Of a stretch of DNA of 44,830 nt, positions 1-9,437 are shown in pieces. The notes below the pieces were generated by a model. The model was not told the DNA's origin and did no database searches. It worked only from the letters and a program-made list of their open reading frames with translations. Each line of letters starts with the position of its first letter. The first letter of the stretch is position 1. The stretch covers positions 1 to 44,830 of the forward strand of contig CAZZCX010000010.1 of assembly GCA_964653195.1 (NCBI GenBank), given 5' to 3'. This DNA comes from CAYMDS01 sp964653195. GTDB lineage: Bacteria; Patescibacteriota; Microgenomatia; Levybacterales; UBA12049. Both the position numbers and the translations under genes were made by a program.

Positions 1-1312
1 AGGAATACATTTACAATTTTATTCCTAAGGAAAATGCAACTTTATACCCAGGGGATTTTGGTTTAAGACGGATGAAGTATTTCATGTCTTTATTCGATAA
101 TCCTCAAGATAAATTTAAATCTATTCATATTGCAGGAACTTCTGGTAAAGGATCAACTGCATATCTGACAAGTCTATTACTAATTAGTCATGGATTCAAA
201 GTAGGTCTAATTTTAAAACCTCATATTTTTGATATCAGAGAAAGGTATCAAATAAATAATAAATTTATATCAGAGAGAGATTTTTGTATATATGTAAATC
301 GACTAATTCCAAAAATAAAAAGAATGGAAAAAACTGAATACGGATTACCTACATATGCTGAAATAAATACTGCTCTTGCATATATAATTTTCGCAGACAA
401 GAAGGTGAATTTTGCGGTAATTGAGACATATCTTGGGGGTACTTATGATTGTACGAATGTCATAAATCGTTCAGATAAATTAGTTGTATTATCCAAAATA
501 GGTTTTGACCATACTAAAATATTAGGGAATACTTTGTCTCTTATAGCATCTCAGAAAGCAGGAATTATTCAAAATAATAATTTAGTTATAGCGTTAGCTC
601 AGAAGGCTGCAATAAACCAACAATTTCAAATCAGAGCTGATTTAAAAAATACAAAAATAATTTATATAAAGAGTAATAAAAATTTTAAAAATATAAAAAA
701 TGCCTCCAATGGAATATTTTTTGATTACTTTTTAAGTATCCCAAACCTTCACATTAGAATAAACAAGATAAATTTAAGCTTGCACGGGGAGTTTCAAGCT
801 GAAAATGCCGCTTTAGCGGTTACTGCTTTTATATCACTTGCACAAATAAATAACTTTAAATTCAGTGAAAGTAAAATTCGTACAGAATTTTCTAAAGCTA
901 ATTTTAAAGGTAGAATGGAGATATTAAAAGTATTAGGTAAAACCATAATACTAGATGGTGCTCATAATCCACAAAAAATGAAAGCGTTTCTGGATAGTTT
1001 AAAAGCAATCTATCCTGATAGAAAATTTACTTTTCTAGTTGCTTTTATGATCGGCAAAGACGCAAAGAAAATGCTAAAAATAATTACACCAGTAGCTCAG
1101 AGGATAACAATATCCAGTTTTTTTGTGGAAAACCAGGATTGGATACGAAAGGCATATAAGCCTGAAACCTTGTTAAAATATTTATCTGCAGAAAAGTTTA
1201 TTGTTGTAGGTACAATTTCTGATATAAAGAATGCTTTTAAAAACGCAATTGATAATACAGACGATATTTTAATAATTACAGGATCTCAATATTTTATAAG
1301 CGAGATTTATAA
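1..1312 (+). CDS. folC: Bifunctional folylpolyglutamate/dihydrofolate synthase, partial at both ends
   Basis: Mur-ligase-family enzyme that adds glutamate to dihydropteroate or folate in an ATP-dependent cytoplasmic reaction. The frame is already open at position 3, and the residues before the first ATG at 72 (ending FGLRRM) match the family N-terminus, so the true start lies before the window. The P-loop is the family's AGT-GKGS motif, here IHIAGTSGKGST. A central KAGI segment and LDGAHNPQKM in the C-terminal ligase domain are also visible. The gene runs into the N gap after ITGSQYFISEIY, which is the usual last strand, so only a few residues are missing. It converges with gpmI across the gap. 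Family assignment is secure; substrate range (DHFS, FPGS or both) is not readable from sequence. Confidence 0.93.
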
Positions 1313-1412
1313 NNNNNNNNNNNNNNNNNNNNNNNNNNNNNNNNNNNNNNNNNNNNNNNNNNNNNNNNNNNNNNNNNNNNNNNNNNNNNNNNNNNNNNNN
1401 NNNNNNNNNNNN
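1313..1412. other. Assembly gap (100 N)
   Basis: Run of exactly 100 N hiding the 3' ends of convergent folC and gpmI. The flanks do not repeat each other, so real sequence is missing. About 35-40 gpmI codons and a few folC codons should lie here, so the true gap is probably somewhat longer than 100 bp. Confidence 0.97.
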
Positions 1413-2838
1413 TTTCGCGTAGAATTTTACTATCTTTATCAGTAATGATAAAAGGCACAGGATTTAGAGAATGAGCAGTTGTTGGTTGATTATTTACCTC
1501 ATCAAACATATCTTCAGCGTTTCCATGGTCAGAAGTTATGAGGACTAAACCTCCTTTTTGTAACATTGCTTCAGTCACTCTTTTTATTTGTGTGTCTTCA
1601 AACTTCACTGCTTTTACTGCAGGGTCAAACTTGCCGGTATGTCCCACCATGTCTGCATTTGCAAAATTAATGACTATAAATTTAATACCTTTATTTATCT
1701 GCTCTATAGTCTTATCAGCTATATCCGCAGCTTTCATCTCAGGTGCTAGATCATGGGTGGGAACATCTTTACGACTTTGTATCATTATATATTCTTCATT
1801 TTCATATTTGATTTCTTTACCACCATTAAAAAAATAAGTGACATGAGCATACTTCTCAGTTTCTGCGATATGTACTTGTGTAATTTCATTTTTTGATAAC
1901 ACTTCAGATAGTGTATTTGAAATATTTATCGGAGGATATGCTACTTCAGTGATTAAGCCTTTGTCGTATTGGGTCATAGTGACGAAAAAGAGATTAAGTG
2001 ACTCTTTTTTATCAAGAATTTGTTTTGTGATTTGTCTTGCTCGATCAGGACGGAAGTTGAAGAAAAACACTCCATCATCTTTATTTATGGTGTCTGCATT
2101 TTCGTTTTCATTTAAGAGAATTTGAGGTCTGATAAATTCATCCCCGGTACCTTTTTCATATTGTTCCTGTATAACTGAATGTGCTGACTTTCGTAAGTGT
2201 TTCTCCCCTATCCCTTGAAAAAGTGCAACTGTCGTTATCTGTGTTCGGTCCATATTTTTGTCACGGTCCATAGCATAATACCGTCCATGAATCGAGCCAA
2301 TACGTATCTTGCCTAACTTACTTATAACTTGTTCTAATTCATTTACATATTTATCTGCACTTTGAGGAGGAGTATCACGGCCATCTGTGAAAACATGAAC
2401 TACAATTTTTTCTATGCCGGCATTCCTTGCTGTTTGTAAAAAAGAAAATAAATGTTCCTGATGACTATGTACTCCTCCGGGACTCACAAGTCCCATGACG
2501 TGAAGTGTGGAGTTGTGTAGTTTTACATGTCTGAATAATTTTATAAATGCTTCATTGTCTTTTAATTTATCTTCCTTGATATCTTTATTTACTCTAAGTA
2601 AATCAGTGTAAATTACCCGTCCAGCACCTAATGTTAAATGGCCTATTTCGCTAGTACCTATGGTACCTGCTGGCAAGCCTACAGCTTCTCCGCTAGCAGG
2701 TAATGAAAGATGCGGATAGGAATTCCATAAAAAATTCATATATTCAGGATTTGCAGTTTTTATTGCGTTGTGTTTTGGATCAGATCTGATTCCCCAGCCA
2801 TCGAGAATTATAAGAAGTATTTGTTTGGTAGAGTTCAT
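1413..2838 (-). CDS. gpmI: 2,3-bisphosphoglycerate-independent phosphoglycerate mutase, C-terminus in gap
   Basis: Interconverts 3- and 2-phosphoglycerate in lower glycolysis through a metal-dependent phosphoserine mechanism. LDGWG with the metal-binding Asp is at residues 12-16 and the phosphorylated Ser is Ser63 in GTSEIGH. Also visible are GVHSHQEH, a DGRDTPP motif, MVGHTGKF and the metal-binding SDHGNAEDM near the C-terminus. About 475 residues are visible against a family length near 510, so the last 35 or so are in the N gap. It lies 116 bp downstream of eno on the same strand, and the two enzymes act in succession, so they are probably co-transcribed. No Shine-Dalgarno is seen before the ATG. 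Confidence 0.97.
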
Positions 2839-2954
2839 AGAAAGGAATGCATCGGAAGTTTATTATTCGAGTTAATTGCAAGCTATTATTTCTTGATTCG
2901 TGGACTTTACCCCGAGTCAAAACTTTGGGCTCACTCGATGAATAAATTGGCTTA

Positions 2955-4193
2955 TTATTTATTAAAAATTTGTTTACCTTTATATTCTGCTTTTTCTCCA
3001 AGTGTCTCTTCAATTCTTAATAGCTCATTGTATTTGGCAATTCTATCAGTCCGCGATGCAGAGCCAGTTTTGATTTGACCCGTACCTAGTGCTGTTACCA
3101 GATGAGAAATAGTAGTATCTTCTGTCTCACCCGATCTATGTGAAATGACAGCAGTCCATCCTGCCATTTGAGCCATATTTACAGCCTGCAATGTCTCAGT
3201 AAGAGTACCTATCTGGTTGAGTTTTATGAGTATAGAATTAGCTGCTTTTTCTTCAATTCCTCTTTTTAGGAAAGTCATATTTGTTACGAGTAGATCATCT
3301 GCTACTATTTGTATTTTTTCACCAATAGTTGATGTCAATTTACTCCAACCGTTCCAATCACCCTGATCTAATGCGTCTTCTACAGAGACTATTGGATATT
3401 TTTTCACCAATTCTTCCCAATACTTCACCATCTCATCTGTCGTTAATTCACGATTTTCACTCTTAAGGAAATATTTTCCATTATTGAAAAACTCAGATGA
3501 AGCAGCATCTACTGCAAATACTACATCTTTACCAAGAATATAGCCCGCCTTAGTTATTGCTTGAGAAAGTAGGTCGAATGCTTCAGTATTACCTTTTTTA
3601 AGTATAGGCGCATATCCTCCCTCGTCGCCTACTGATGTAGGATAACCATTTTCTTTCAAAACTTTAGAAAGAGCATGAAATACCTCAGTTCCTATTTGGA
3701 GTGCCTTGCTGAAAGTGTCTCCGCCAATAGGTAAGATCATAAATTCCTGAATATCTGCACCCCATCCGCCATGTTTGCCACCATTTATAAGATTCATCAT
3801 AGGTATAGGTAATGTAAAGTTACCATTTGTGTATCCGTTTAATGAAGCTATGTAGGAATATAATGGCTGGTTTTTAGCTTTAGCTGCTGCATAGGCACAT
3901 GCCAATGAAACAGACAATATAGCATTCGCGCCAAGTCTTGCTTTATTTGGTACACCATCAAGCTCTATCATCTTCTCATCAATTTCCTTTTGGTTATAAA
4001 CTTCCATCCCTATTAATGCAGATGAAATTTCAGTATTTACATTTTGGACTGCTTTTAAAACGCTTTTTCCTCCATAAATTTTAGGATCATTGTCGCGTAA
4101 CTCTACTGCTTCATTTATGCCAGTGGATGCACCAGATGGTACTGCAGCTCTTCCCATAATTCCGTTTTCTAAATAGACATCTGCTTCAACTGT
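2955..4193 (-). CDS. eno: Enolase, N-terminus in gap
   Basis: Converts 2-phosphoglycerate to phosphoenolpyruvate, Mg2+-dependent, cytosolic. The reading frame stays open up to the N gap with TVEADVYLENGIMGRAAVPSGASTG, the standard enolase N-terminal region, so the internal ATG at 4157 is not the start and about 20 residues are missing. Metal ligands sit in FAVDAAS, SVEDALDQGDW and VADDLLVTN; the catalytic Lys is in ILIKLNQIGT and SHRSGETEDTTI follows. The usual hinge HAxN is replaced by KHGGWGADIQEF, a small deviation. Forms a likely eno-gpmI operon; the promoter must lie in the gap. Confidence 0.97.
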   Translation of the reverse strand, partial: TVEADVYLENGIMGRAAVPSGASTGINEAVELRDNDPKIYGGKSVLKAVQNVNTEISSALIGMEVYNQKEIDEKMIELDGVPNKARLGANAILSVSLACAYAAAKAKNQPLYSYIASLNGYTNGNFTLPIPMMNLINGGKHGGWGADIQEFMILPIGGDTFSKALQIGTEVFHALSKVLKENGYPTSVGDEGGYAPILKKGNTEAFDLLSQAITKAGYILGKDVVFAVDAASSEFFNNGKYFLKSENRELTTDEMVKYWEELVKKYPIVSVEDALDQGDWNGWSKLTSTIGEKIQIVADDLLVTNMTFLKRGIEEKAANSILIKLNQIGTLTETLQAVNMAQMAGWTAVISHRSGETEDTTISHLVTALGTGQIKTGSASRTDRIAKYNELLRIEETLGEKAEYKGKQIFNK

Positions 4194-4293
4194 NNNNNNN
4201 NNNNNNNNNNNNNNNNNNNNNNNNNNNNNNNNNNNNNNNNNNNNNNNNNNNNNNNNNNNNNNNNNNNNNNNNNNNNNNNNNNNNNNNNNNNNN
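4194..4293. other. Assembly gap (100 N)
   Basis: Run of exactly 100 N between the divergent starts of eno (minus) and the CapA-type gene (plus). Flanks are different, so sequence is missing; both promoters and both N-termini should be here, which suggests more than 100 bp is lost. Confidence 0.97.
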
Positions 4294-5330
4294 TTTGGTT
4301 TTTGACAGAATTAATTTCCAAGCCTCCTATTGTATCGGAACTTATTAGTGATGGAAAAAGTAAAACAGATTTTATAAATTTACCTAATCCCAGTATAGAT
4401 TCAATTTTTTCAGAAAATCATACATGGACTGCGACATTGTCGGCAGAAAAGATTACGAAAATCCTTGTAACTGGAGACGTGTTACCTGCTCGTTCAGTAA
4501 ATGCCGGTATTGTAGCGCGGAATAATCCATTGTGGCCGTATGAAAAAGTAAGCGAATTTATTAATTCCTTGAATGCAGATATTACATTTGTGAATCTTGA
4601 AACCCCTCTTTTAGATGTATGCCCAGTCACGAATGAGGGAATGATTTTCTGTGGTACTTCTCGCAGCATTGAAGGTTTACTGGCAATAGGAGCAGATATC
4701 GTGGGTGTAGCGAATAATCACACAGGTAATCATGGAACAGAAGGACTGAAAGAAACCGTAGAGCATATAAGAAACGCAGGAATGATACCAGTGGGAGCAG
4801 AAGGTCCTATATATAAAGTTATAAAAGGAACTAAATTTGCATTTCTGGCATATAACGATATTGAGAAATTGAATAACGGCTTAGATTTGGCAGAAGAATC
4901 CGTGATTTCTAGACATATCGACTTAGCTAAGAAAAATGCAGATGTAGTGATAGTACAATTTCATTGGGGTGCTGAGTATCAGGCACAGCCAGATAAGCGC
5001 CAGATTTATCTTGCCCATTTCGTAATCGATCAGGGTGCAGATTTGGTAGTAAGCAATCATCCGCATTGGATTCAGCCAATAGAAATATATAAAGGTAAAG
5101 TTATTATGTATGCTCATGGTAATTTCATTTTTGACCAGATGTGGTCAGAAAAAACACGCGAAGGGGTTTTGGGGCTTTACACTTTTTATGGAACTAATTT
5201 GATAGATATAGAGTTTTTTCCGTTAAAAATTTATGATTATGGGCAAGCGGTATTTATGGGAGGTAGTGAAAAGCGAAAAGTAATAGATGAAATAAGGAAA
5301 GAAAGCTACTTGCTCCAATCAGGCCTGTAG
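4294..5330 (+). CDS. CapA/PgsA-family metallophosphatase-like protein, N-terminus in gap
   Basis: Member of the CapA (PF09587) family, calcineurin-like metal-dependent enzymes named after poly-gamma-glutamate capsule synthesis. The motif series is complete: VTGDVLPARS, FVNLETPLLD, VANNHTGNHG, FHWGAEYQ, VVSNHPHWIQPIE and YAHGNFIFDQ. The frame is open back into the gap (Trp and Phe precede a TTG at 4302), so the TTG is not a credible start and a signal or anchor segment may be hidden. The 3' end overlaps the convergent rarA by 25 bp. No other capsule poly-glutamate genes are nearby, so a role in surface polymer metabolism is only a family-level guess. Confidence 0.88.
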
Positions 5331-6517
5331 TATCTTCTTCCCTTTAGGTTTTCAGGTAAATATTCTTGCTTCGTTTTTTCTCCTGTATTTTTTTCTGTTT
5401 GCCAGGGATATCGATCATGACCTTTTCCATAGCCAAATTCTTTCATAACTTTATTGGACGGATTGCGTAAATGAAGTGGTATCGGCTCTAATCTTTCGCT
5501 ATTTATATCGGCCAAAGCTTCATTAATTCCCGTAGTAGATGCGATGGATTTTTTCGCTGTCGCAAGATATGTCGCTGTTTGCGAAAGAAGGAGAGTCGCT
5601 TCAGGCATACCTATAAGATGGACTGCTTGCATGCATGCTGTTGCAAGAACCAAAGCTGTAGGCTGTGCGTTCCCGATGTCTTCAGCTGCAAAAATCAGCA
5701 TTCTCCTTGAGATAAATAATGGATCCTCACCCGCTTTTATCATTCGTGCTAGGTAATGAAGTGTGGCATCTGCATTCCCTCTTCTCATGGATTTTATGAA
5801 CGCAGAGATAGTATCATAATGCCAGTCCCCTTTCTTATCATAATAAATAGCTTTCTGCTGAACTGCTTCTTCAGCTATTTTGAGATCTATTTTTTTGTTA
5901 ATTGAGGCTGCTAGTTCTATAGCATTTATCAGTGTTCTTGCATCACCGTTTGCAGAATTTATTAAGTGATTTAAAGCATCATCATTCCAAGCATGTTTAG
6001 GATATTGCTTGATTGCTTTTTTTGCAATTGCTTCCAAATGTGTATTAGTTAATTGATAGAAAACATAAACTTGCGAGCGGGAGATAAGAGGTGCATTCAC
6101 TCTGAAACCTGGATTTTCGGTAGTAGCCCCAATCAGAATTATAGTACCGTTTTCAACGAAAGGTAGAAAACCGTCTTGTTGTGATTTGTTGAATCTATGA
6201 ATTTCATCTACAAATAATATTGTTATTTTATCTGTCGTTTCTTTTTCTTTTTTTGCTTCTTTTATAACTCTTCTTACATCTTCAACTCCGCTTGTAACTG
6301 CTGAGAAAAAAATGAAGTTTGATTTAGTGTTTTCTGCTATCACATTCGCTAAAGTAGTTTTTCCAACACCTGGAGGTCCCCAGAAAATCATAGAGGTTAT
6401 AAATCCTTCTTCTATCATTTTGCGTATTGGCTTACCTTTTCCTACAAGATGCTCCTGGCCTACGAAGTCATTTAAACTTTTAGGACGAAGTTGTTCTGCC
6501 AGAGGTACATTGTTCAT
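5306..6517 (-). CDS. rarA: Replication-associated recombination protein A (MgsA/WRNIP1-type AAA+ ATPase)
   Basis: AAA+ clamp-loader-like ATPase acting at stalled replication forks. Walker A GPPGVGKT is at residues 47-54, Walker B LFVDEIHRF near 101-109, sensor 1 at GATTENP, and the C-terminal region has the family signature around MRRGNADATLHYLARMIKAGEDPLFISRRM. Full length (403 aa). The start is supported by the N-terminal PLAEQLRPKSLNDFVGQEH. On the minus strand a TATAAT box ends 8 nt before the ATG and there is no Shine-Dalgarno, which suggests a leaderless or nearly leaderless mRNA. Confidence 0.96.
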   Translation of the reverse strand: MNNVPLAEQLRPKSLNDFVGQEHLVGKGKPIRKMIEEGFITSMIFWGPPGVGKTTLANVIAENTKSNFIFFSAVTSGVEDVRRVIKEAKKEKETTDKITILFVDEIHRFNKSQQDGFLPFVENGTIILIGATTENPGFRVNAPLISRSQVYVFYQLTNTHLEAIAKKAIKQYPKHAWNDDALNHLINSANGDARTLINAIELAASINKKIDLKIAEEAVQQKAIYYDKKGDWHYDTISAFIKSMRRGNADATLHYLARMIKAGEDPLFISRRMLIFAAEDIGNAQPTALVLATACMQAVHLIGMPEATLLLSQTATYLATAKKSIASTTGINEALADINSERLEPIPLHLRNPSNKVMKEFGYGKGHDRYPWQTEKNTGEKTKQEYLPENLKGRRYYRPDWSK

Positions 6518-6535
6518 GTCTGGGTATTATACTAT

Positions 6536-6700
6536 TTATTCTTCAGAAGGGATAACTACGATACAAATTATATAAGGGATAAGTCCAGGAAAGCCGCCAG
6601 GGATAAGTAAAAAGACCCAAATAAGACGAACAACAGTGACATCGATATTGAAATAATTCGCAATCCCGGCACAAACACCAGCAATCATTCTCCCTTTTCT
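6536..6700 (-). CDS. PspC-domain membrane protein, partial (5' end in gap)
   Basis: Only the last 54 residues are visible, in a frame different from the longer open frame in this stretch. They begin RKGRMIAGVCAGIANYFNIDVTV and continue into a hydrophobic segment with a Gly/Pro-rich turn, ending IVVIPSEE. This matches the PspC domain (PF04024), small membrane proteins related to phage-shock envelope-stress control. The stop lies 18 bp from the rarA start, on the same strand. The role in this organism is unknown. Confidence rests on the R-M-GVCAG-A-YF-ID-T-VR pattern. Confidence 0.8.
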   Translation of the reverse strand, partial: RKGRMIAGVCAGIANYFNIDVTVVRLIWVFLLIPGGFPGLIPYIICIVVIPSEE

Positions 6701-6800
6701 NNNNNNNNNNNNNNNNNNNNNNNNNNNNNNNNNNNNNNNNNNNNNNNNNNNNNNNNNNNNNNNNNNNNNNNNNNNNNNNNNNNNNNNNNNNNNNNNNNNN
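6701..6800. other. Assembly gap (100 N)
   Basis: Run of exactly 100 N between nth (3' part missing) and the PspC gene (5' part missing). Endonuclease III normally needs about 100 more codons than are visible, so at least about 300 bp must be missing; the 100 N is a placeholder. Confidence 0.95.
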
Positions 6801-7128
6801 CCATCGTATCAGGAACATTGCTACTGTATTTCTCAACTATCATTTTTGATGCAGATATTATGGATTTAGCCTTATTGCGATGAAAGTTTACTTTATTTAT
6901 AATTATGTCCAACTCTTCGTAATCTGCTTTTGCGAAATCTTCTACATTTAGGTACTTGCTAAACAAGAAAGGTGTAATTTTATTCACGAGTTTATCTGTA
7001 GTTTGTGCCGACAGCATTGTAGCTATAAGTAGTTCTAATGGGGTTGTAAAGTTAAGTGAGGATTTCGGATTTGAATAATATATTGATAATTTACTAATTA
7101 TATCCTTGACCTTTGCTTTTTTATCCAT
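6801..7128 (-). CDS. nth: Endonuclease III, N-terminal half (3' part in gap)
   Basis: DNA glycosylase/AP lyase that removes oxidised pyrimidines. Visible are 109 residues: LNFTTPLELLIATMLSAQTTDKLVNKITPFLF, then the helical segment with IINKVNFHRNKAKSIISASKMIVEKY and VPDTM. These match the first half of Nth closely. The helix-hairpin-helix with catalytic Lys/Asp and any Fe-S cluster Cys residues would lie in the gap, so activity cannot be judged. The family often has Gly-Phe-Tyr/Phe where this protein has VNFHRNKA. Confidence 0.9.
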
Positions 7129-7189
7129 GTAAATCTTATTATATCAAGTTCCCTCTTGATTTAATTTATTATAATGATTTATATTAGTA

Positions 7190-7651
7190 ATGAATATGGA
7201 TGACTCAAGCAAAGATCCGATAGAAGCAGAAATTGTAGACGAAAAATTTCAGTCAGATAATCAGGCTACTGTACTGGTAAGCCTTGAAGAAATGATAAAG
7301 AAATACATCACAAGGTTTGATCAATTAAAGATAGATGCTAAAAAGCAGAGGGAAATGTATGATGATTCGTTTTTAAGTAATCCTACATTTATCGAGAATA
7401 CAGAGAAAGCGAAAACAGCAGCCAAAGATTTATTAGTTACCAAAAAAAACATTGCCTCACAGCCATCTGTTATTCAAATATCGCTTAAGCTTAAGTCTAT
7501 GAGAGACGAGATAAAAGAGATCGAGCAATCTCTTTCTGATTATTTGCAGGAATATCAGAGATTAACAGGAGCCAATGAAATTGAAGGTGAGGATGGTAAG
7601 CTTAGGGATATTGTAAATACTGCAAAGCTTGTTGTTAGATCCGCGAAATAA
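7190..7651 (+). CDS. Hypothetical coiled-coil protein, 153 aa
   Basis: Not recognised. The protein is acidic at its N-terminus and is predicted by eye to be mostly helical, with heptad-like stretches around residues 29-60 and 95-125 (LKLKSMRDEIKEIEQSLSDYLQEYQ). It has no signal peptide, membrane segment or Cys. The start could be ATG 7190 or ATG 7196 (MDDSSK). A TTGATT (7156-7161), 18-bp spacer, TATATT (7180-7185) promoter sits so close that the 7196 start would be leaderless. It stands alone, divergent from nth. Confidence 0.7.
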   Translation: MNMDDSSKDPIEAEIVDEKFQSDNQATVLVSLEEMIKKYITRFDQLKIDAKKQREMYDDSFLSNPTFIENTEKAKTAAKDLLVTKKNIASQPSVIQISLKLKSMRDEIKEIEQSLSDYLQEYQRLTGANEIEGEDGKLRDIVNTAKLVVRSAK

Positions 7652-7740
7652 TACTATTTAATCCACTTATTATAATAAATACCAAGACACATTCTTGCAT
7701 TCTATTGAAAACTTCCGATAAAATTGAGTAAGCGAATATT

Positions 7741-8651
7741 ATGTTCTCTTTCGATCTTTTCCCAGCGATAGTATTAATTTTAATCACAGGATTTCTAGCA
7801 TACAATACTTCTTTCTTAAAAAAGAAAGTCATTTGGCATATGTCGATATTACAGACTTTGTACCTAGTGGTTTTTCCTGGTATTCTATTTGTAATTTTCT
7901 ACTCTTATGTTCAATCAGTTATAGATAGACCACTGGTTCCTAATAATTTCCTGTCTGACAATACTCTTACAACTATAATAATGCTCGCAGTACTTTTTAC
8001 CTACGGTGGGTTGGCAATTCATGCTGTGACGAAGATGCTATCTGAAACAGCGCTTCGCTATGAAGAAACTGAAGTGGCGCAAATAAATAGTTACTTTCAT
8101 AGAAAGTTTTCCCATAACCTTATATATTCGGGTGCTTTGGCTATAGTCATAGGCATGACTTTGCTTGAACTAAATCACACCCCAAGTGATGGGTATGATG
8201 GTTGGTGGAAGCCAATACTACAAGGATTAGCAGCCGGAATTATATCCGTTGCTTCAATGTATCACTATACTCATTCAAAAGACAATTATACCGGCAGATG
8301 GGCTGATTTAAAGGCAGCCTTTCTTACTTTATGGATAGGTTTTATAGTACTTATATATGGCATTTGGAGAATGGATCCCTCACTTCGCGANNNNNNNNNN
8401 NNNNNNNNNNNNNNNNNNNNNNNNNNNNNNNNNNNNNNNNNNNNNNNNNNNNNNNNNNNNNNNNNNNNNNNNNNNNNNNNNNNNNNNNNNTAGGTTTTAT
8501 AGTACTTATATATGGCATTTGGAGAATGGATCCCTCACTTCGCGAATATCACCTCGTGATTCCAGTCCTTTCGAGTTTAATTTTAATTTTAATTTTAAAC
8601 ATCGGACTTCTTATCCGTAGATACCACTTAATAAAGAATGTAAATGGATAA
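7741..8651 (+). CDS. Unknown multi-pass membrane protein, paralogue A (interrupted only by a false gap)
   Basis: Integral membrane protein of unknown function with about seven hydrophobic segments. The apparent interruption is an artefact: the 55 bp before the N run (8336-8390) are repeated exactly after it (8491-8545). Collapsing them restores one frame of 251 residues ending RRYHLIKNVNG. It is clearly homologous to the gene at 9438-10175. Shared motifs are FTYGGLAIHAVTK, N-YFHRKFSHNLIY, ILQGLAAG and MYHYTHSKDNYTGRWADLK. The conserved His residues in or near membrane segments are unusual and could bind a metal or haem; that is speculation. I do not recognise the family. Confidence 0.8.
8391..8490. 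other. Spurious assembly gap (100 N) flanked by identical 55-bp ends
   Basis: The 55 bp at 8336-8390 and at 8491-8545 are identical and in the same order. This is what is left when two contigs that overlap by one k-mer are scaffolded without merging. No sequence is likely to be missing, since merging restores an uninterrupted reading frame. Confidence 0.93.
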
Positions 8652-8663
8652 TCGAAACTTTAG

Positions 8664-9350
8664 CTACTTAATGAAATAGACACGTCTTGTATATAATTCA
8701 GGTTTATTAAAAATTTTTTCGATCATTTCTTTGGCTTCATGAAACGGAGCCGCACTATAACAATCGCAATAACCATTAAACATTGTTTCTATATAGAAAC
8801 CTTCTGCCCGAGATTTTATATCAGAAATTATTGAATCTAATGGCCAGTTCTGTTTTTGTGTATAGTACGTGAAGTTATTTAAAGCGTCGTGTAATCTAAC
8901 AAGTGTTGCGATATACTTTTTAGCGTCTTGGTCAATATCTATATCTTTTAATATTTCACCTACAACAATTGTCCCACCATAATATTCATGCCCTGGGCAA
9001 ATTGTTTGGCTTGGAAAATTTACTCTTGGTGTGATTAGTGAAGACTCACTGCCATTTTCGCTATAAGAAAGTAATTTACCGCAATCGTGTAATAGCGCTG
9101 CCAGAATTAAGATGTTTTTCCTAGGTATACCATATGTTTTTTCATTTATGAAATCATAAAAGTTTTGTTTTGCTTCTAAGTTAGTTATGAAATCTCCACT
9201 CAATTGTTTTTTAGCAATATTTGCAGTTTTAATTGAATGCGAATATACATCTTCATTGTCATGAAATCCATCATAATTTTCAACAACGTTTTTGAGTCTA
9301 ATAAATATATTCAAGGATGTAATTTGTTCGAATATTATGTCTAACTCCAT
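8664..9350 (-). CDS. HD-domain metal-dependent phosphohydrolase
   Basis: 228-residue soluble protein. HD-superfamily residues are His38 (VYSHSIKTA), His88-Asp89 (ALLHDCGK), His121 (PGHEYYG) and His154-Asp155 (RLHD), the order expected for a catalytic HD fold. The substrate (nucleotide, cyclic dinucleotide or other phosphoester) cannot be told. It lies between two paralogous membrane-protein genes but on the opposite strand. On the minus strand TATAAT ends 7 nt before the ATG and there is no Shine-Dalgarno, so the message is probably leaderless. Confidence 0.85.
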   Translation of the reverse strand: MELDIIFEQITSLNIFIRLKNVVENYDGFHDNEDVYSHSIKTANIAKKQLSGDFITNLEAKQNFYDFINEKTYGIPRKNILILAALLHDCGKLLSYSENGSESSLITPRVNFPSQTICPGHEYYGGTIVVGEILKDIDIDQDAKKYIATLVRLHDALNNFTYYTQKQNWPLDSIISDIKSRAEGFYIETMFNGYCDCYSAAPFHEAKEMIEKIFNKPELYTRRVYFIK

Positions 9351-9437
9351 ATATTTAATTATAACATATACTCTTCGGTATAAAGATTTTAATCATATCT
9401 AATTTTAAGCATTTTATATAATATTATTTTAGCTTTT

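Noticed and set aside
1294..1445. Open frames running through the N runs (for example folC to 1445 and gpmI to 1294)
   Set aside because: The N run hides real stops; the residues beyond the gap belong to the other gene's strand. Features were cut at the gap edges.
2839..2954. Terminator between eno and gpmI
   Set aside because: Only a weak CGAGT/ACTCG stem with no T-run is visible, so co-transcription is kept as the default.
6543..6700. Cys-rich open frame on the minus strand between rarA and the gap
   Set aside because: Another frame on the same strand encodes a clear PspC domain; the Cys-rich reading is its shadow.
8331..8651. Separate small membrane proteins spanning the N run at 8391-8490
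   Set aside because: They are products of the unmerged 55-bp overlap and vanish when the flanks are collapsed.
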